A stretch of 64,000 nt of DNA, taken from assembly GCA_918026815.1 (NCBI GenBank), contig CAKJVC010000075.1, positions 372,001 through 436,000 of the forward strand. The letters are read 5' to 3'. Below the pieces are notes generated by a model that was not told where the DNA came from, ran no database searches, and saw nothing but the letters and a program-made list of their open reading frames with translations. The position numbers and the translations under genes were made by a program. Below are positions 11,110-24,112 of the stretch, piece after piece. Source of the DNA: Chalara sp. BL73. Its lineage: Eukaryota > Ascomycota > Leotiomycetes > Helotiales. Numbering within the stretch: the first letter of the stretch is position 1; each line of letters opens with the position of its first letter.

Positions 11110-13375
11110 ATGGAGCAAGCACAGTTCAGAGGCTCCAATGGGACGAGGAAAGAGATGTATGTGGAAAATCTTTAATAGCTAAGGCCCTATTGGAATTTCA
11201 CGACTTGAAAATTCAAGTTCATGCCCCAACTAACATCGTGCCAGCTCCCAAGAAGCAGCATGGCTCCATCCAGATCTAGTCCTCAAACCATCGGCCAGCA
11301 CTACCAGCGGAGAATTGAAGAAAGAGCTTGCAGCTATCAACTTGAAGCAGGAATACCCCGGCTGGCACGGCTATGTCGAGTATGAGAAGTATCCTGATCG
11401 TAGAGAGGCTATCAGAAAATACATGTCAAAATTTGACTTCCCGGGTAAGTGGGATGTGACATCATCCTATACCTTACGACACTAAACTATGCCTTGGGAC
11501 TGCATGCGTATTTGAAACTTCATTTCTGAACTCCCTAACTATAACTATGTCCTAATGCCTTCCCTAAGCGAAAGGCTGACTCTATCTCCGCTAAGGTCCA
11601 CCCGAATTTCAGCTCGTTCCATTGCCTAAGACAAACCCCGTGTTGGAAGGGGTTAGATGGAAGCAGTACCATTATGCATTTGGAGGTGCTGGTGGAAGCG
11701 GCTGGGAAGGAGAATGGGGATTGAAGGATATACCGAGGGAGAGCTGGGAGTTTGTTCAAAAGGAGAAGAGTAAAGACATGATTCATGTCCTACAATTTCC
11801 TTACAATGGCGAGCCGCCGAGGGTATGGCCTCCATCAGGATATCTCCTTTCATGTTGAAAACGGCGGATAAGTGATCTGAGCTGACACTATGCAGGACCG
11901 ACTAGTCCAATCAGTGATAACCCCTAATTCTGACCACTTCGTGCGGAACCACGGGGGAATCCCCGAAATCTCTGAAGGTGACTACTTCTTCGACGTCGGC
12001 GGGCTAGTCAATGTAAGTTGTTTATACATACGTTTCCAAATACCTTGTGTAGCGGAAGACACGCTATGCCTTGTGGGGTGCCGGATCTAAAAGAACACGC
12101 AGATGTGGTTACACAGCTTAATTGGTCTCCTTTCCCTAGAAATTTCAGTCATGTATGGGTGCTAATAAGCTTCAAAGAATCCCCGACGCATCTCCATGCG
12201 TGAGCTAAAAGATGAGTCCATTTTCCCGCGACAGTCGAACGTCGTAACAATCCAATGCTCCGGCACCCGAAGAATCGAGCAGATCCACGAGTACCCAGGC
12301 GACGGAGACGAGTTGATCAATGCGCCGTGGGGAGAAGGTGCCATCGGCACCGCACGCTGGACAGGTGTGTCACTCAAGAAGGTCATCAAGTACTGCGGCG
12401 GGCTCAAGAACCCGCTGCTAGCCAACTGCGCGCATGTCGAGTTTTGGGGGGCTGACACCTACTTCAAAAAGGGAGAGGCATTTAACTACGCCGTCTCTGT
12501 GCCTTATCGCAAAGTGAAAATCCATGAGGTTCTCTTGGCATGGGAAATGAACGGCAAGCCTCTACCTAAAATCCACGGATATCCCCTGCGCACCGTGGTA
12601 TTTGGGTACATCGGTGCGCGGAGCTGCAAATGGTTAACTAGAATCAACGTGTTAAACGCGCCAAGTGAAGGGCCAGTGCAGAAGAAGGAGTACTTGTATT
12701 ACAACTCGCAAATTGGCAAGCATAATTCGAGTTACTCGTCGGGAATCAGCATCCAGGATATGCCGGTGTCGAGTGCAATCATGAGTCCGGTGGATATGGA
12801 TCAGATCGTACATGACGGGAAGATCAAGTTGAGAGGGTGGGCGTATTCTGGTGGTGGGCATTGGCCGACGAGGGTCGAGGTTAGTGGTGACGGAGGTAGT
12901 GTGTGGTATGAGGTGCCGTACCGGAATATGACAGAAAAGTACTTTTTTGCCTGGCGACTGTGGGAGATTGATCTTCCAGTAGACGCTGAGGGATGGCTGG
13001 AACTGGCGGTGAGATGTTGGGATAACGCGATGAATACACAACCTACCTTTGTTAGAAGCACCTGTAAGTCTTCCTTTCAAAAAAAAAAAAAAAAAATTCA
13101 ACTTCTCTTCTCTTCCCGCTTGGGATAATTGTAGATCTTGATGGCTGACCTGATGTATAGGGAACTGGGATCTCCATGTGACATCGAGTTGTCATCGAGT
13201 GAAGATATATAGCATAAATACTACGAGACCAAAAACAGCAGACAAGTTGAGGCTCTTTAAGGAGAAAGGCATTCATTTACTTCCAATCACCAAGCCAGCG
13301 GAGACCAACTTAGAAGATGACGAGGCTTATGCCACAGAGATGGCGGCTAGAGGAGGAAGGGATCCGCTTGAATGA
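11110..13375 (+). CDS. Sulfite oxidase-type molybdopterin oxidoreductase
   Basis: Mo-cofactor enzyme oxidising sulfite to sulfate, or a close relative. Six exons join in frame: 11110-11156, 11245-11444, 11596-11822, 11896-12012, 12178-13063 and 13161-13375, all GT-AG. The Mo-binding domain carries PNSDHFVRNHGGIP, then VVTIQCSGTRR with the Mo-ligand cysteine, then NAPWGEGAIGTARWTGVSL. Next come the IHGYPLRTVVFGYIGARSCKWL substrate-pocket region (two Arg, described here in pieces) and a C-terminal dimerisation domain with GWAYSGGGHWPTRVEVS and WDNAMNTQP. There is no cytochrome b5 domain and no obvious mitochondrial presequence or PTS1. The last intron contains a run of about 17 A. The gene looks intact. 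The nearest gene, a LaeA-like methyltransferase, is convergent. Confidence 0.9.
13080..13097 (+). repeat. Poly(A) run in last sulfite oxidase intron
   Basis: About 17 consecutive A residues lie just downstream of the GTAAGT donor. It is a simple repeat with likely length variation. Confidence 0.8.
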
Positions 13376-13641
13376 TTGGAGGTCTGTTGTCCTCTAATTT
13401 TAGTCTCTGAATTCTATCCTCGAGCTAGTAATTAGGTACTTTGAATTGCTGTGATTTCTTTCTAAATACCGATGATGCTATTTCCAAACCTCCTGGATTG
13501 CAGAATCTGGAAGGCTCGCATTGCTATGAAAGAATAGAGTCGCCAGAGGAACGTTTATCCATTTGGTTGGCCTACTCCTAGGTATAGCGAATAAAGCCGG
13601 TTTGTCAGGTATGTCACTGAGACTTATATGTTCATGATCAA

Positions 13642-15417
13642 TCATAAAGGTTTTCGTACCGAGAAGAGATATCTACAATTCCATTGTTAGTAAGGCAAAA
13701 CAAATGTAAAATCTCTAAAGATAGCAAAACTTACATTGGCCAGTAAGAGTGGATTTTAATATCTTTCACCTCCTCCCTAACATCCACCAGAAACGCCTCA
13801 ATTTGTGGACCCGACCATCCCAAGCCATGCGTAAAAGCGCCCAAAGTGAGTCCCGACACATCATGGCACAAATTCTCATAATTCCACATACCTAATTCTT
13901 TCATTTTAGGGTCCTTTGGCCACTTATTCGTCGGCCATTTCGCGCGTATCTGCGTGATCTCAGTGAATCCCGCGGCCTCAAGCTGGGGAATAAAGCTTTC
14001 TGCCGCATTGGCTGGGCGTCCAATATTCGCCGCAGCCTGCACAATCAACTCGCCCCATTCTTTGAGTGCGGACCTCGGAGGCCATGAATTGTCATCAACA
14101 ACGGTGGGGAAGGTTATTTCGAATTGAAAAAGGTAGCCGCCTGGGTTGAGGTTTCTGACAGATAATTAGAGATAATAAAATGTGAGAAAGGTGGGGCTAC
14201 TCGTAGCTTTGGGTAAAGAATCGCGGACAGTCGGAGATAGAACCGGTCATCATGCGACTGTGGATGAGATCGAACTTTGAGCTAAAAGTCCAAGGCTCTT
14301 CAAGGTCGTCAATCTCAAATGAGACATTTGGTGGCACGCTGAACGCTGAGCATTTATATACTTCTAGCTGTGGCGTGAACTTACAACTACACGGACTTTC
14401 TGTTAGATTGATTTGTATAAATATTTGATACCATTCCTCTATTTCGAAGAATTGACGATCGTTGAAGAGTTGTATTGAAAATTTGAAAATAAGACTTACT
14501 GCAGGTTGAATTAATGATAGATCTACGCCAATCACCTAAATTCAAGTCAAAATAGGTCACTGTGAGAACTGATCAATTTCCCACCTGTGCTTCAGGATGC
14601 TCGTCGGCTGGTTGCTCTCAAACAGCTTCTAGCTAATGATAGATGGGGACTCACCAAAATCGATCGCCCATATTCCCGTTCCAGTGCCAACATCCAAAAC
14701 TCGATGAACCACCTGATCTTTCGGAAGGGGGGGAAGATGCAACTTCCCTTCCATCGTCAACAGGCACAGGCGGTGTTGCAAATCTGCTGTATATTAGCGT
14801 AGTGACCGCATGAGTAAATGGACGATAAGGCATGCCAAGCCTATTTCTCTCAGTCTGAAATATGTCAGCTTTGTTGAACATATACCCTGAAAGAACATGC
14901 CTCATCATTTGGGAGCAAATATTCTGGGCAATGGTCAATTTTGCGTGATGCCTATTTGCCTTTGATTACTGGCGTTGCAGTTACTTCCTTCTTTGTAAGT
15001 ATGATATGTCCTTCCGTTTTCCTCCCGATACTTGAAAATACTTGATAGGATGGAGGTGGTCGAACCCCATTCCGTCCCCTTACGAGATCAGCGACGCGTG
15101 GGTGATTGAACTCGAGGAAGAAACTCACTCCGTAAGCCGAGTCATCGTCCTCATAACCATTGTCCTGTAGTGTAAGTCCGCTGTTCACACTTTGCACCAG
15201 ATACTATTCTTACTTCAGGTACTAGAAAGTTGGATGCCTGTTGGGTAACCTCAGGGAGTACATGTTCCTCAGTAATCAAAGAAATTACGGGTGCATCATC
15301 TCGTTGTGCTTTTTCGCGCAATCCAACAGATTTAGCCAATGATACTGCGATTGCATCAGTATGTGGAGCCACAATATCAGCAGCAGTTTGCACCGGTGGT
15401 TGGAACGTATCGTCCAT
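13642..15417 (-). CDS. LaeA-like SAM-dependent methyltransferase
   Basis: The coding path runs from ATG at 15417 to TGA at 13642 through about nine short introns. The order is an Ala-rich N-terminus, DNGYEDDDSAYG, REENGRTYHTYKEG, YLLPNDE, ERNRLDLQHR, the SAM-binding motif VLDVGTGTGIWAIDF (near 14670), VIGVDLSLIQP (near 14530), PWTFSSKFDLIHSRMM, LNPGGYLFQFE and a final SYWPIYLFSVRKP. This is the usual order of LaeA/TAM-type fungal methyltransferases. Some act as regulators of secondary metabolism, others modify small molecules. Two consecutive introns (14855-14900 and 14784-14835) begin with GC (GCATGT, GCATGC) and end in AG; with them the reading frame is unbroken. It is convergent with the sulfite oxidase and divergent from the P450 pseudogene. 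Confidence 0.85.
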
Positions 15418-16052
15418 CTTAGCTTCTGTAGGTATGTTATCAGTAGGAGTGCTCTCTGGCAATCGTGTGGCGGCTTCGATGAGGCAATACTTGAACGAGC
15501 ACAAATTGTGTCTAGAACAGAGCGTGGTGAGCCGTCAAACGTTTCGGAGGGTTAAAAAGATCTTGCCAACAAGATTACTATTACTATTCAGGCAAAACGC
15601 AGGTCCAAAGTTGTCATTTGCCTTCTACGACACGGGCCAGACCATGTGGCATCATAGCAGATATGGATGCTAAATGAGTCCATTTACTGATCCAATTGTA
15701 ACAGTCTGTGTATCGGAACAGTCGCCAATTGGGTATTGAATGGGGGATCGGTGGCCGGACCACCCATCAAGGACTTCCAACAGCCATAGCCGCTGCATGT
15801 TATACGCCAAGTGTCTGTTCCACCCTTGCGCCTTATATAGTATGTCGGAGTGCTCCATATAATTGATCCGCTCGTAAAGCTTTCAAAAACGATATTTATC
15901 ATTCATAAATAGCCATACTGTTGGAGGATGTGGCATCGTTTACACGCTAGCTCACCCATGCGTACAGAGGCTCCTACGATATCACGTTTATCTCACCTGC
16001 CAAGCCATATAACCTGACATCGAAGACACGCTCCCTAGCAGATTTGTAGATC
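15418..16052. other. Intergenic, divergent
   Basis: Upstream region shared by the methyltransferase (minus) and the P450 remnant (plus). Open frames at 15230-15673 and 15684-15902 have no recognisable domain. Confidence 0.5.
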
Positions 16053-17751
16053 ATGTTGGTTGCTACTGTCATTGGTCAACACTTTGGGGCTGGTTGTCAA
16101 CTGCCTTATTTGCAATCGCCGTCATCGTTGTATTACTTATCTTGCAAGGGTTTCATCGTTGGTATCGGTTACGACAGTTCAAGGGCCAATGGCTTGCTAC
16201 CGTCTCTAGGCTATGGTTGGTTCGCGCTTCCACTGGCGGGAGACTCCACTTGGATCTAGCTGAAGTAAATGAGAAATATGGTATAGCCGTCCAAATCTAT
16301 TTGAATATGTATATCTGACCGGAAGAAGGCACACTCGCGCGAATTGGCCCGAAGCATTCGGTCACGAGTGATCCTGAGGTGATGCGACGGATGTTGACGG
16401 TGCGCTCGCCATATCGACGCTCAGACTGGTATCCGGGTGCCCGTTTCGATGCGAAGTATGACAATGTCGGATCACAGCGAGACGAGGAGAAGCATACCAG
16501 GCTTAGAGCTAAGATGGCTGCGGGTGTGAGTCACATGGCACTCTTGATTAAGAAAAGCTAACTTTCGAAAAGTACTCGGGGAAAGAGGTTGAAAACTTTG
16601 AGGAGTTGATCGACGAGAATATCGCTTCCCTGATCACTGGTAATTAGATACGCTCTCGAATTTAAGCCTATGGGCTTTGGGCATGAAGCCCAGTTCTTCA
16701 CTCTTGATGTCATCTCATCGGTCGCATATGGCAGCCCTTTTGGTTATCTTGCGACTGACAGTGATCTTTATGGGTACCTCGAGAATATGGAAGCAATTCT
16801 TCCAGGTGTGTTAATCGCTACAATTTTCCCAATTATAAATTCGATCATGTAGCTGGATGTAGTGCAGAAGTATTTGCCATCCGATGCAGATCCAATCGGA
16901 TTCGGGAAGATCATGGGCGTCGCAAAGCAAATTGTTGGTGAAAGATTTGGTCCGAATAATAAAGTCAACCAGGATATGCTCGGGTCCTTCATTTCTCATG
17001 GTCTCAACCAAGAAGAGGCACAATCTGAATCGCTTTTCGGATGTAAGTCTGCTCTACCAAAGTTCAAGGCGGAAACTGATGGCATACAGCGTGGCAGGCT
17101 CCGACACAACGGCCACAGCAATTCGGGTAACTTTTCTCTATATCATCACAAATCCACAAATTCTCGCCAAGATCCGTGCAGAAATTGCGGCTAAGAATCC
17201 TTCTTCTCCCATAGCGAATACGGAAGCACAATCTTTCCCCTACCTCCAAGCTGTGATCAAGGAAGGCTTGCGCACCTGGCCACCACTGTGTGGCCTCATG
17301 GCCAAAGAAGCTCCCCCCGACGGCGATTTAATCAATGGTAAATTCATTCCAGGAGGATGTCAAATTGGGTTCTGCGGGTTTGGCATCTTCCGAAGCAAGG
17401 AGATTTGGGGGGAAGATTCAGATGTGTTTCCGGCAGAGCGCTGGCTTAAAGGACTGCCACAGCAGATCAGGGAAGCCGACAACGTGCTTGATCTGATATT
17501 TGGTGGCGGAAGGTGGCAGTGTTTGGGGCGGAATGTTGCCCAGATGGAGCTTAATAAGGTGTTTGTGGAGGTAAGTTCTCTTAAGACCTCCCATGATGAT
17601 TAGTACCATTTTAGATGCTGATTCGCCACTGCAGTTACTGAGACACTTTGACTTCGCAATTGTGGATCCCAGCAAGCCATGGAAGTCCCTCTGCTATGGC
17701 ATCTTCTCTCAGTCAGAAATGTGGGTGACTATTTCAAGAAGACAAGAATGA
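16053..17751 (+). pseudogene. Cytochrome P450 (pisatin-demethylase-like), pseudogene
   Basis: Heme monooxygenase pieces appear in order: an N-terminal membrane anchor (ALFAIAVIVVLLIL, near 16100), GPKHSVTSDPEVMRRML, FFTLDVISSVAYG, the I-helix VAGSDTTATAIR (17091), the ExxR motif in KEGLR (17260), heme loop FGGGRWQCLG with the Cys ligand (17500) and a terminal exon ending at 17751. Lesions: no ATG in frame with the anchor, only one in another frame at 16053; one extra base near 16636 shifting the frame; TAG at 16850-16852 where a Trp codon is likely (IM-stop-LDVV); and an exon junction at 17042/17090 that does not keep frame. Ordinary introns (for example after EKYG, and at 17571) are still recognisable, so decay is recent. 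It is probably a former partner of a small metabolic pathway. Confidence 0.8.
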
Positions 17752-17978
17752 CGGTGCGATAGCCTTTAATATTCACAGATGGTACCGACACTGAATCAAA
17801 CCTCATATGGTGTTACGGAATCTTCTATTAACTGTAGGTTGTCACATAGTTGTATGGAGTAATTCGCGGCACCTGGCCATGAAGGGAATGTCCGAGTTAC
17901 TCACTACTAATTGACAAGCCCTGGTGCCCTTTCTCGATATTAATATATCCCCTCCTCGTAATTTCCACCGACGCCGCT

Positions 17979-20573
17979 TTAATATATACTCAGTCGTGCT
18001 CTGTGCCACACTCCCTTTCTATTTCCCATACTCGCAAGTGCAAGATTCCCAGAACTAATTTTTCTCATGTTACCTTTCGTGACTCGGATACGTCTATAAG
18101 TATATCCAAGGAATGCACTCTGTTTTCGGAGCTCTAGAACTTTGGGAGCATTTTCTCGGTCTCGAAGAAGCTTATCGCGTGGGCGTTTGCGCTCTTTCTG
18201 GCCATAATGTTTCACAAATTGCTTTAGATATACTTTTTGGTCATCGCTGACACTAAAGGTGTCGATTTCTTTTTCAATCTTCCGAAGCTTGATAGAATCA
18301 TGTGGCTGTTCAATAAACCCAGACGCCAGGATCTGTATCTCTCGATTGAACGGCTTGAGTGCGTCGGCAATTTCCCCGATCGTTGGTTGCGCGGTAGGAA
18401 CTGAGTCTGAGAAGTCTGAAATTGGCTCTTCGTCAAAATAATGAGCGTCATCAGTTGATTTAATATTCGGCACAAATGGGGGAGTCATGAGATGGATGTG
18501 GTTCCAGTCGATGTCTCTGAAAAACTTGTGACACTTGATGTCTTCGGCATCATGCGGATATACATAACGTCCTGCATAGTCACAGTTTCGATCTGTAAAG
18601 GATGATTTATGATAGTTGTCGCCCATTCTGTACCGTTTTGAGCAAAGCCGATCGTCCTTCGAACGAATGATAGATTTGATTAGATCTTGGCATCTCCGAC
18701 TCACCACAGGCTTGTGTGGAAATGCGAACGTCTCTTTGTAGGCCTTTTCTGTTGTTAGTAGCTGATCAATTTCGATAAAATTTCGTAGTCGCTTACCAGA
18801 ATATTGAGCTTGGTTTGATGGCGTCCACCCTCTTCGGCAAGAAATGGCGTATGGCCATAAAGACACTACAATCTTAGCATCCGAATCACAACAGCATGAC
18901 TTATGCCACATATGGACTTGATGAGGTACGTTTATTGGAGTGGTCTGACTCACATACCTCATAGAGAATTACCGCAACACTCCACCAATCGCAGCGAGCA
19001 TCATATGCTTCTCCACGGACCACTTCAGGTGCCATATATTGACTAGTGCCTACAACAGATCGGGCGAGAGTGCGATTTCCATAGCGATTTCGCCAATTGA
19101 GCAGCCCATATTCTGAATTATCGGAAGAATTGCGTTCGTGCCGGTCTTTGCCACGATTGTTAGCTGCCTTCAAGCTTGCCGAGATGTTTCTTGCTTCCTT
19201 TCGATCCAGCGTATCGCCGTCGACCTGAATATTAAGCCTTTTAAGAATAGAATAACGGTGGCTGTTGAAGTAAGATTGGTCGTGCGACCAGTGCCCATCA
19301 AAAGCGAGACCGAAATCTGAGATTTTGAGATGACCCGAGGCGGAGATGAGAAAATTGTCAGGCTTAATGTCTCGATGGATCCAGCGAAGGGCATGAGTTT
19401 CTTCGATGCAAAGAATCATCTCGGCAACGTACCATTTTGCAACAGATTCTGGAAGAATGTTGTCACGTATAAGAAGTCCAAGGAAGTCTCCACCAGGCAT
19501 ATAGTCCATTACCAAGTACAGATGATTGAGATCTTGGAAGCTAGCTCTCAGCGGGACAACCCTACAAGCATTGATCAGTCGACTGCATTGTAAACATGAT
19601 CTATTCGCACTTACCATCGAGACCCCTCGGCAGAAACAAGGAAGTCACGTTCTGCTCGAAGATGGCCTTCTTGGCTGTTTCGAAGCATATCTGACTTTCG
19701 GATAACTTTCATGGCATATACTTCTTTGCGTTTCTCCCCGTCAGGTGATTTCTCTCGGACCAAGCGAACAACACCAAAACTTCCTTTTCCTAATATCTTA
19801 AAATTCTATCAGCGATGAACTAGAGAGGTGCATGCATGCAACTTACACGAACAATCTCATACTGAGATGCTGCTATTTCCCGTCCACCCTGTCGAGCATT
19901 GGTCCCTTTAACCACACGAGTCTCACGAAGGTGGTTTGACTCTTGTTTATAGAATGCGTGACGACGTTCTTCTCTTTCCATCGAAGAAACTTTGGGGTCT
20001 TCGTAGAGTTCGCCTTCCAGCAAACGGAGACGTATTGAGCGAGGTGTCGGTTCGGCGGAGGTTAATTTATTGTAGTATGTTTCGAAGAATATTTTGGTGG
20101 ATGCAACTCTCTCAACGGTCTTTATGGCTATCGGTAATTAGCCGAGGAGTAAATAGACTGCAGAATAATATTTACTAGGCACAATAGAAGTAGCTTTAGA
20201 TGAAGCAACCTCATCAGTAGGCGCAAGTGGATCGCAGCCTTTTTCCGAGGACTTTGACTCGAGAGATGTCTTGCAGGTAGTTTCAGCAGGGACTGATGAC
20301 TTGCTACTACTGCTTTCAGTGCTAGAATTCGGAGAGACTGAGAACAGACTTGGTCGACTTTTGTACTTTGCTCGATGGACAACTGTTGGAGGCTCAACTA
20401 TTTTCTCTTCTGTCAGTGGGAGGGATATAGTGAGAGGGGGAAAGCATACCGCTATTGGTGAGGGCTCGCAATACAGACATCATTCTTGAGCCAGGTCTTC
20501 TGATCTTAAGAATTTCCGAATCGTTCTCTTTGGGAAGGAGGGCATCAGTGGAACGGACGTAAGTACGCAGCAT
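17979..20573 (-). CDS. NDR-family AGC serine/threonine kinase
   Basis: Start ATG at 20573 (MLRTYVRSTDALL). The N-terminal Ser-rich region is followed by a basic/acidic helical segment TVERVASTKIFFETYYNKL, resembling the MOB-binding N-terminal region of NDR kinases. The catalytic domain has DYMPGGDFLGLL, HRDIKPDN (near 19375) and DFGLAFDG. A long insert typical of NDR kinases separates DFG from the T-loop, then VVGTSQYMAPEVV and DARCDWWSVAVILYE. The C-terminal extension ends with a hydrophobic motif FLGYTYRR (near 18100), close to the Cbk1/COT1 type. NDR kinases with MOB partners control polarity, septation and growth. The T-loop reads GTSQYMAPE rather than the usual GTPDYIAPE, so this may be a divergent paralogue rather than the main COT1 orthologue. 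Introns are GT-AG and join in frame. Confidence 0.88.
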
Positions 20574-21384
20574 CGCAGCGAATGACAGGTTGCCAATTAA
20601 AGGATAATATTCTCAGGCATAAGTAGCTTCAACTCAGCCTGAAAGCAATACATACAGCAATAATACGACGAAACAGTAAGAACGTTGTTGAAGCACTATT
20701 GAAGTGAAAAGACGGAACGGATCGATCCGTCATAAGAAGAAGGCACAAATGGCCATGTCCATGTAGTAGTTACAGATTTCAGGTCGATGCAGAAGGAGCT
20801 AGCTAGCTGTCGGCCGCCCAACAAGGGAAAGCAAATTTACAAAACGATGGGCACCGAGGAGGAATCTTAGAAATGCAGAGAAAAGAATAATCGAGCGCTG
20901 GAGGATATGAAATCTGAAAGCCCCACCAGGACGGAAGAAATTCACTTAAGAGAACCTCACAATTTACATTGTAAATGAACAACTCACGATAGCGAGAGTT
21001 GTGATCGCAAATACGGAAACTGATCTTGCATTTACTATTTAATATGTAGCCCCCCTCTCATGATCATTAACATCAATATGAGAAAAGAAACTTTTTATGA
21101 AAAACGCCAAAAAATGCCAAGGTATGCCATAGGAACTCTCCTCAGCTCATCTCGCAATATCTGTAACCTATCCAATGTAGTCAAGGTACAGACCTACTCA
21201 GGTGGGAGAACTTATGCGAATACATAACCTGGACCGCACCATATCCATATGAGGCAAGTATAAATGAGAACGCGAAATATTGTGGTGATGGATCGACTGT
21301 TGTACAACGGAACGGAGTAGGTGTGTGCGAAGTCGGATTGATGGTTAAACAGAGACGTGATGCAGGGAGCTATATCGAAGCTAT
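20574..21384. other. Intergenic; kinase upstream and FKBP 3' region
   Basis: No open frame of interest and no recognised element. It holds the promoter of the kinase (minus strand) on its left and the 3' flank of the FKBP gene on its right. Confidence 0.5.
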
Positions 21385-23084
21385 TTATTTCTTAATGTTG
21401 AGCAGCTTGACGTCGAACACGAGAGTGCTGCCCCCCGGAATGCCAGGCATCGACTGGTTGCCATATGCGAGAGAGGCCGGGATGGTAAGGCGGCGCTCAC
21501 CACCAACTTGCATGCCTTGGAGACCAATATCCCAGCCCTTGATGACTTCACCTGCTCCTAGCTTGAGACCGAAAGGCTTGCCCTTCTTATTGGAGTCGAA
21601 AACCTTGCCGTCCTTAAGCTTACCAATGTAGCGCATCTCGAGTTTATCACCCTTCTTAGCGGCAGGGCCGGTACCAATCTTCTTGTCATCAACAGTAACA
21701 CCATTGACCTGTCTAGGGCCTAAGGCTGCCTTCCCTGGCGTAGATGGTGCAGTGGTCTTGGCCTTCTCAGCAGATCCTGTAGGACCTTGCTCAAGGTTTT
21801 TGGCGAACTGGACTTTCTTGTCAGACTTATCAGACTTAATGGAAGTTGTTTCCTTGGTCTGCTCAGGTGTGGCAGCTTCGCCGTTGTTCTTCTTGAGCTT
21901 CTTTTGCTGTTTCTTGCTGAGTTTTTCTTCGCCACCATCCGACTTGATTGTTTTGGAGATGATATCATCGAGCGAAGCAGACTCTTCCAGATCGTCGGCA
22001 GACCGCTTGTTCTTGCCTTTCTTCTCTTTCTTGGACTTTGGTGCTACTTCTTCGTCACTGTCAACTTCGGTGATGCGAGGATCATCAATATCATCCAGAT
22101 CGTCGCTCTCGTCCTCATCCATCAACTCCAAATCAAGCTCATCCTCGTCGGGAGAAAGATCGTAGTCCTCATCTTCCTCGTCATCCTCCGAGTCAGAGTC
22201 GTAGACCTCGTGGTGGCGATTGTGCCCGTTATCATCCGGGATAACATAGTTTCCAGTGAGATAGACGTTATGTGTTCCAGAAACCTTGAAAAAAACGTTC
22301 TCATTCTCGCCAATGGTGATATCAAGTGGCACTTGGTAGTTCTACGCACTGTCAGTAAATCGCAGTATGTCACTTGGATGCAAACATACCTTTTCAGGGT
22401 CGAGCGTACACAAAACAAATTCGTCAACCTCAAGATCCTCATCACTATCCTCCTCACTGTCCTCATCAGAATCTGTAGCCTTGGCTTTGCCTTTTTTATC
22501 AGCCTTAACGCCATTAGTGCCATTGGCAGCATCCTTCATCTCCTCGTCAGACTCTTCTTGCTTGAAGAACTCCACAAGTTGTTTCAAAGCTGCCTGCTTT
22601 CTAGCCTTCTTAGACTTGGTCGGGTCACTTGGGCCTCCGTTGACCTCCTCATCGTCGCTGTCCTCGCTATCATCCTCCGAGTCGCTTTCGGCAAATAGAG
22701 CACGCAAATACTCCTCATCATCCTCATCATCCTCATCAGCGCGGTCAATACGAACGAGCTTCAATGTGGCGCGGGGCCGAGGGGTTTCTGTCGCACCCTC
22801 TGCGATCTTTGGAACAGCATCAGGGTCGATGGCAGCCTGGGTAATGCGGAACTAATTTTTTGTTAGCCATCGTTGGGGTTCCACTTGTGGCAGGAGTGGT
22901 AGAGGAATGATAATCGAAAACACTACGCGATTGATATCACTTACAGTAGCAGGGAAGTCAGCGACCGCAGGAACCAAGGTCTCGCCACATTGCACCTCCA
23001 AGCCATAGACAGCGACTGTTGTGCTTGTTAATACGATGCCGCAAACTGTGGCTGATGGGGGAACTTGCCTGGTATGGAGGGCAT
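21385..23084 (-). CDS. Nucleolar FKBP-type peptidyl-prolyl isomerase (Fpr3/Fpr4-like)
   Basis: The N-terminus is nucleoplasmin-like ([16 protein letters not shown]), followed by long Asp/Glu tracts, then Lys-rich nuclear/nucleolar localisation stretches, then a C-terminal FKBP domain. The FKBP domain shows [38 protein letters not shown] and [12 protein letters not shown]; Trp and Tyr of the ligand pocket are present. Such proteins are histone chaperone/isomerases acting on chromatin and rDNA. Four exons: the first codes only MPSIP (23069-23084) and its intron 23016-23068 starts GCAAGT and ends CAG, an apparent GC-AG intron; the others are GT-AG. The gene is intact and the family length of about 480 residues is met. 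Confidence 0.92.
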
Positions 23085-24112
23085 CTTGACAGTGTGAGTC
23101 TGTTATACTGTGCGGTTTATTGTTGCAATTGCGATTGAGGATGTAAATTTCCGCTCGGTGGTTGTCCAATTTGTGGGAGGAGTTCAATCGAGGGCAAAAC
23201 AGCGGTGTTTTGTAAATAGAGCAGAGGTCCTTCGATCAAAGCTGGAGAGCAAAAAAAAATAAAAAGTTGGGGCTGCCGCGCTAAGATAAGGTCTTAGCGT
23301 CTTGGCATGAACATTCCATGATTCGGTCAGCTGATGAAATGCTTTTATCTTTCATCTCCTCCTACTCAGGAATTATTGTTAACATCGACCCAACCTGAGG
23401 GCTTCCTTATAAAAAGCTCACGCTTATGCCCAATGACCTAATCCGGACTTGCTTGTTAGACGTTAGGCAGCCAAGATAGCCGCATCAGCGAGCTAGGTTT
23501 ATCACCGCAACTGAGATTCCGCCTCACTAGAGATGCCTATGCGACAAGAATTCGTATGGCAGTGGTTCCTCGAGACTAATATCAACAGAAACAATCTCAA
23601 CCAATCACAGACCAAGAACTGTATTATATGATTAATTTTTTTAAGACTAAGTAGGTCCACTAGAGAAGGGATTCGTGCGCTGGTGGCTACAAGTATATAC
23701 TCCTTGTCCTTAGAGATAGTAAATTCAATAGAAGCAAAGAAATGCTTGCTGTTACATTTCTTTCTTCATAGAATTATCCAGCCTACTATTACGACTACAT
23801 TGTTTTCTACACTTATGAATCTTTCTGTATTTTCAAGACAAACCAGCAGTTTGCTGTTTTTTGTCACTGGATGGTCTCAGCCACAAGAGTGAACGCCGCC
23901 CATTCTTTGCCCCAAAGCAAGTTATATATCGCAGAGAGTAGCAAGGAAACTTCAATCGATTATATGATCAATGATTGAGTCCATTCTGTATTGGAAACTT
24001 TTACTATCAAAAAGCTGATCGAGACACGACATTGCAATCTATTACAAAACACAACTATTTCATAACTAAGAATGAACAACCAGTTCTACATGCAGCAACA
24101 TCCAATATCCAT
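23085..24112. other. Intergenic, about 1 kb
   Basis: This is upstream of the FKBP gene and downstream of the DJ-1 gene. AT-rich; the frames at 23683-23892 and 23975-24400 are not convincing. Nothing else recognised. Confidence 0.5.

Noticed and set aside
21683..22855. Long plus-strand open frames (Ser- and Leu-rich) opposite the FKBP gene
   Set aside because: They are antisense shadows of Asp/Glu/Lys-rich codons in the acidic tracts of the FKBP gene.
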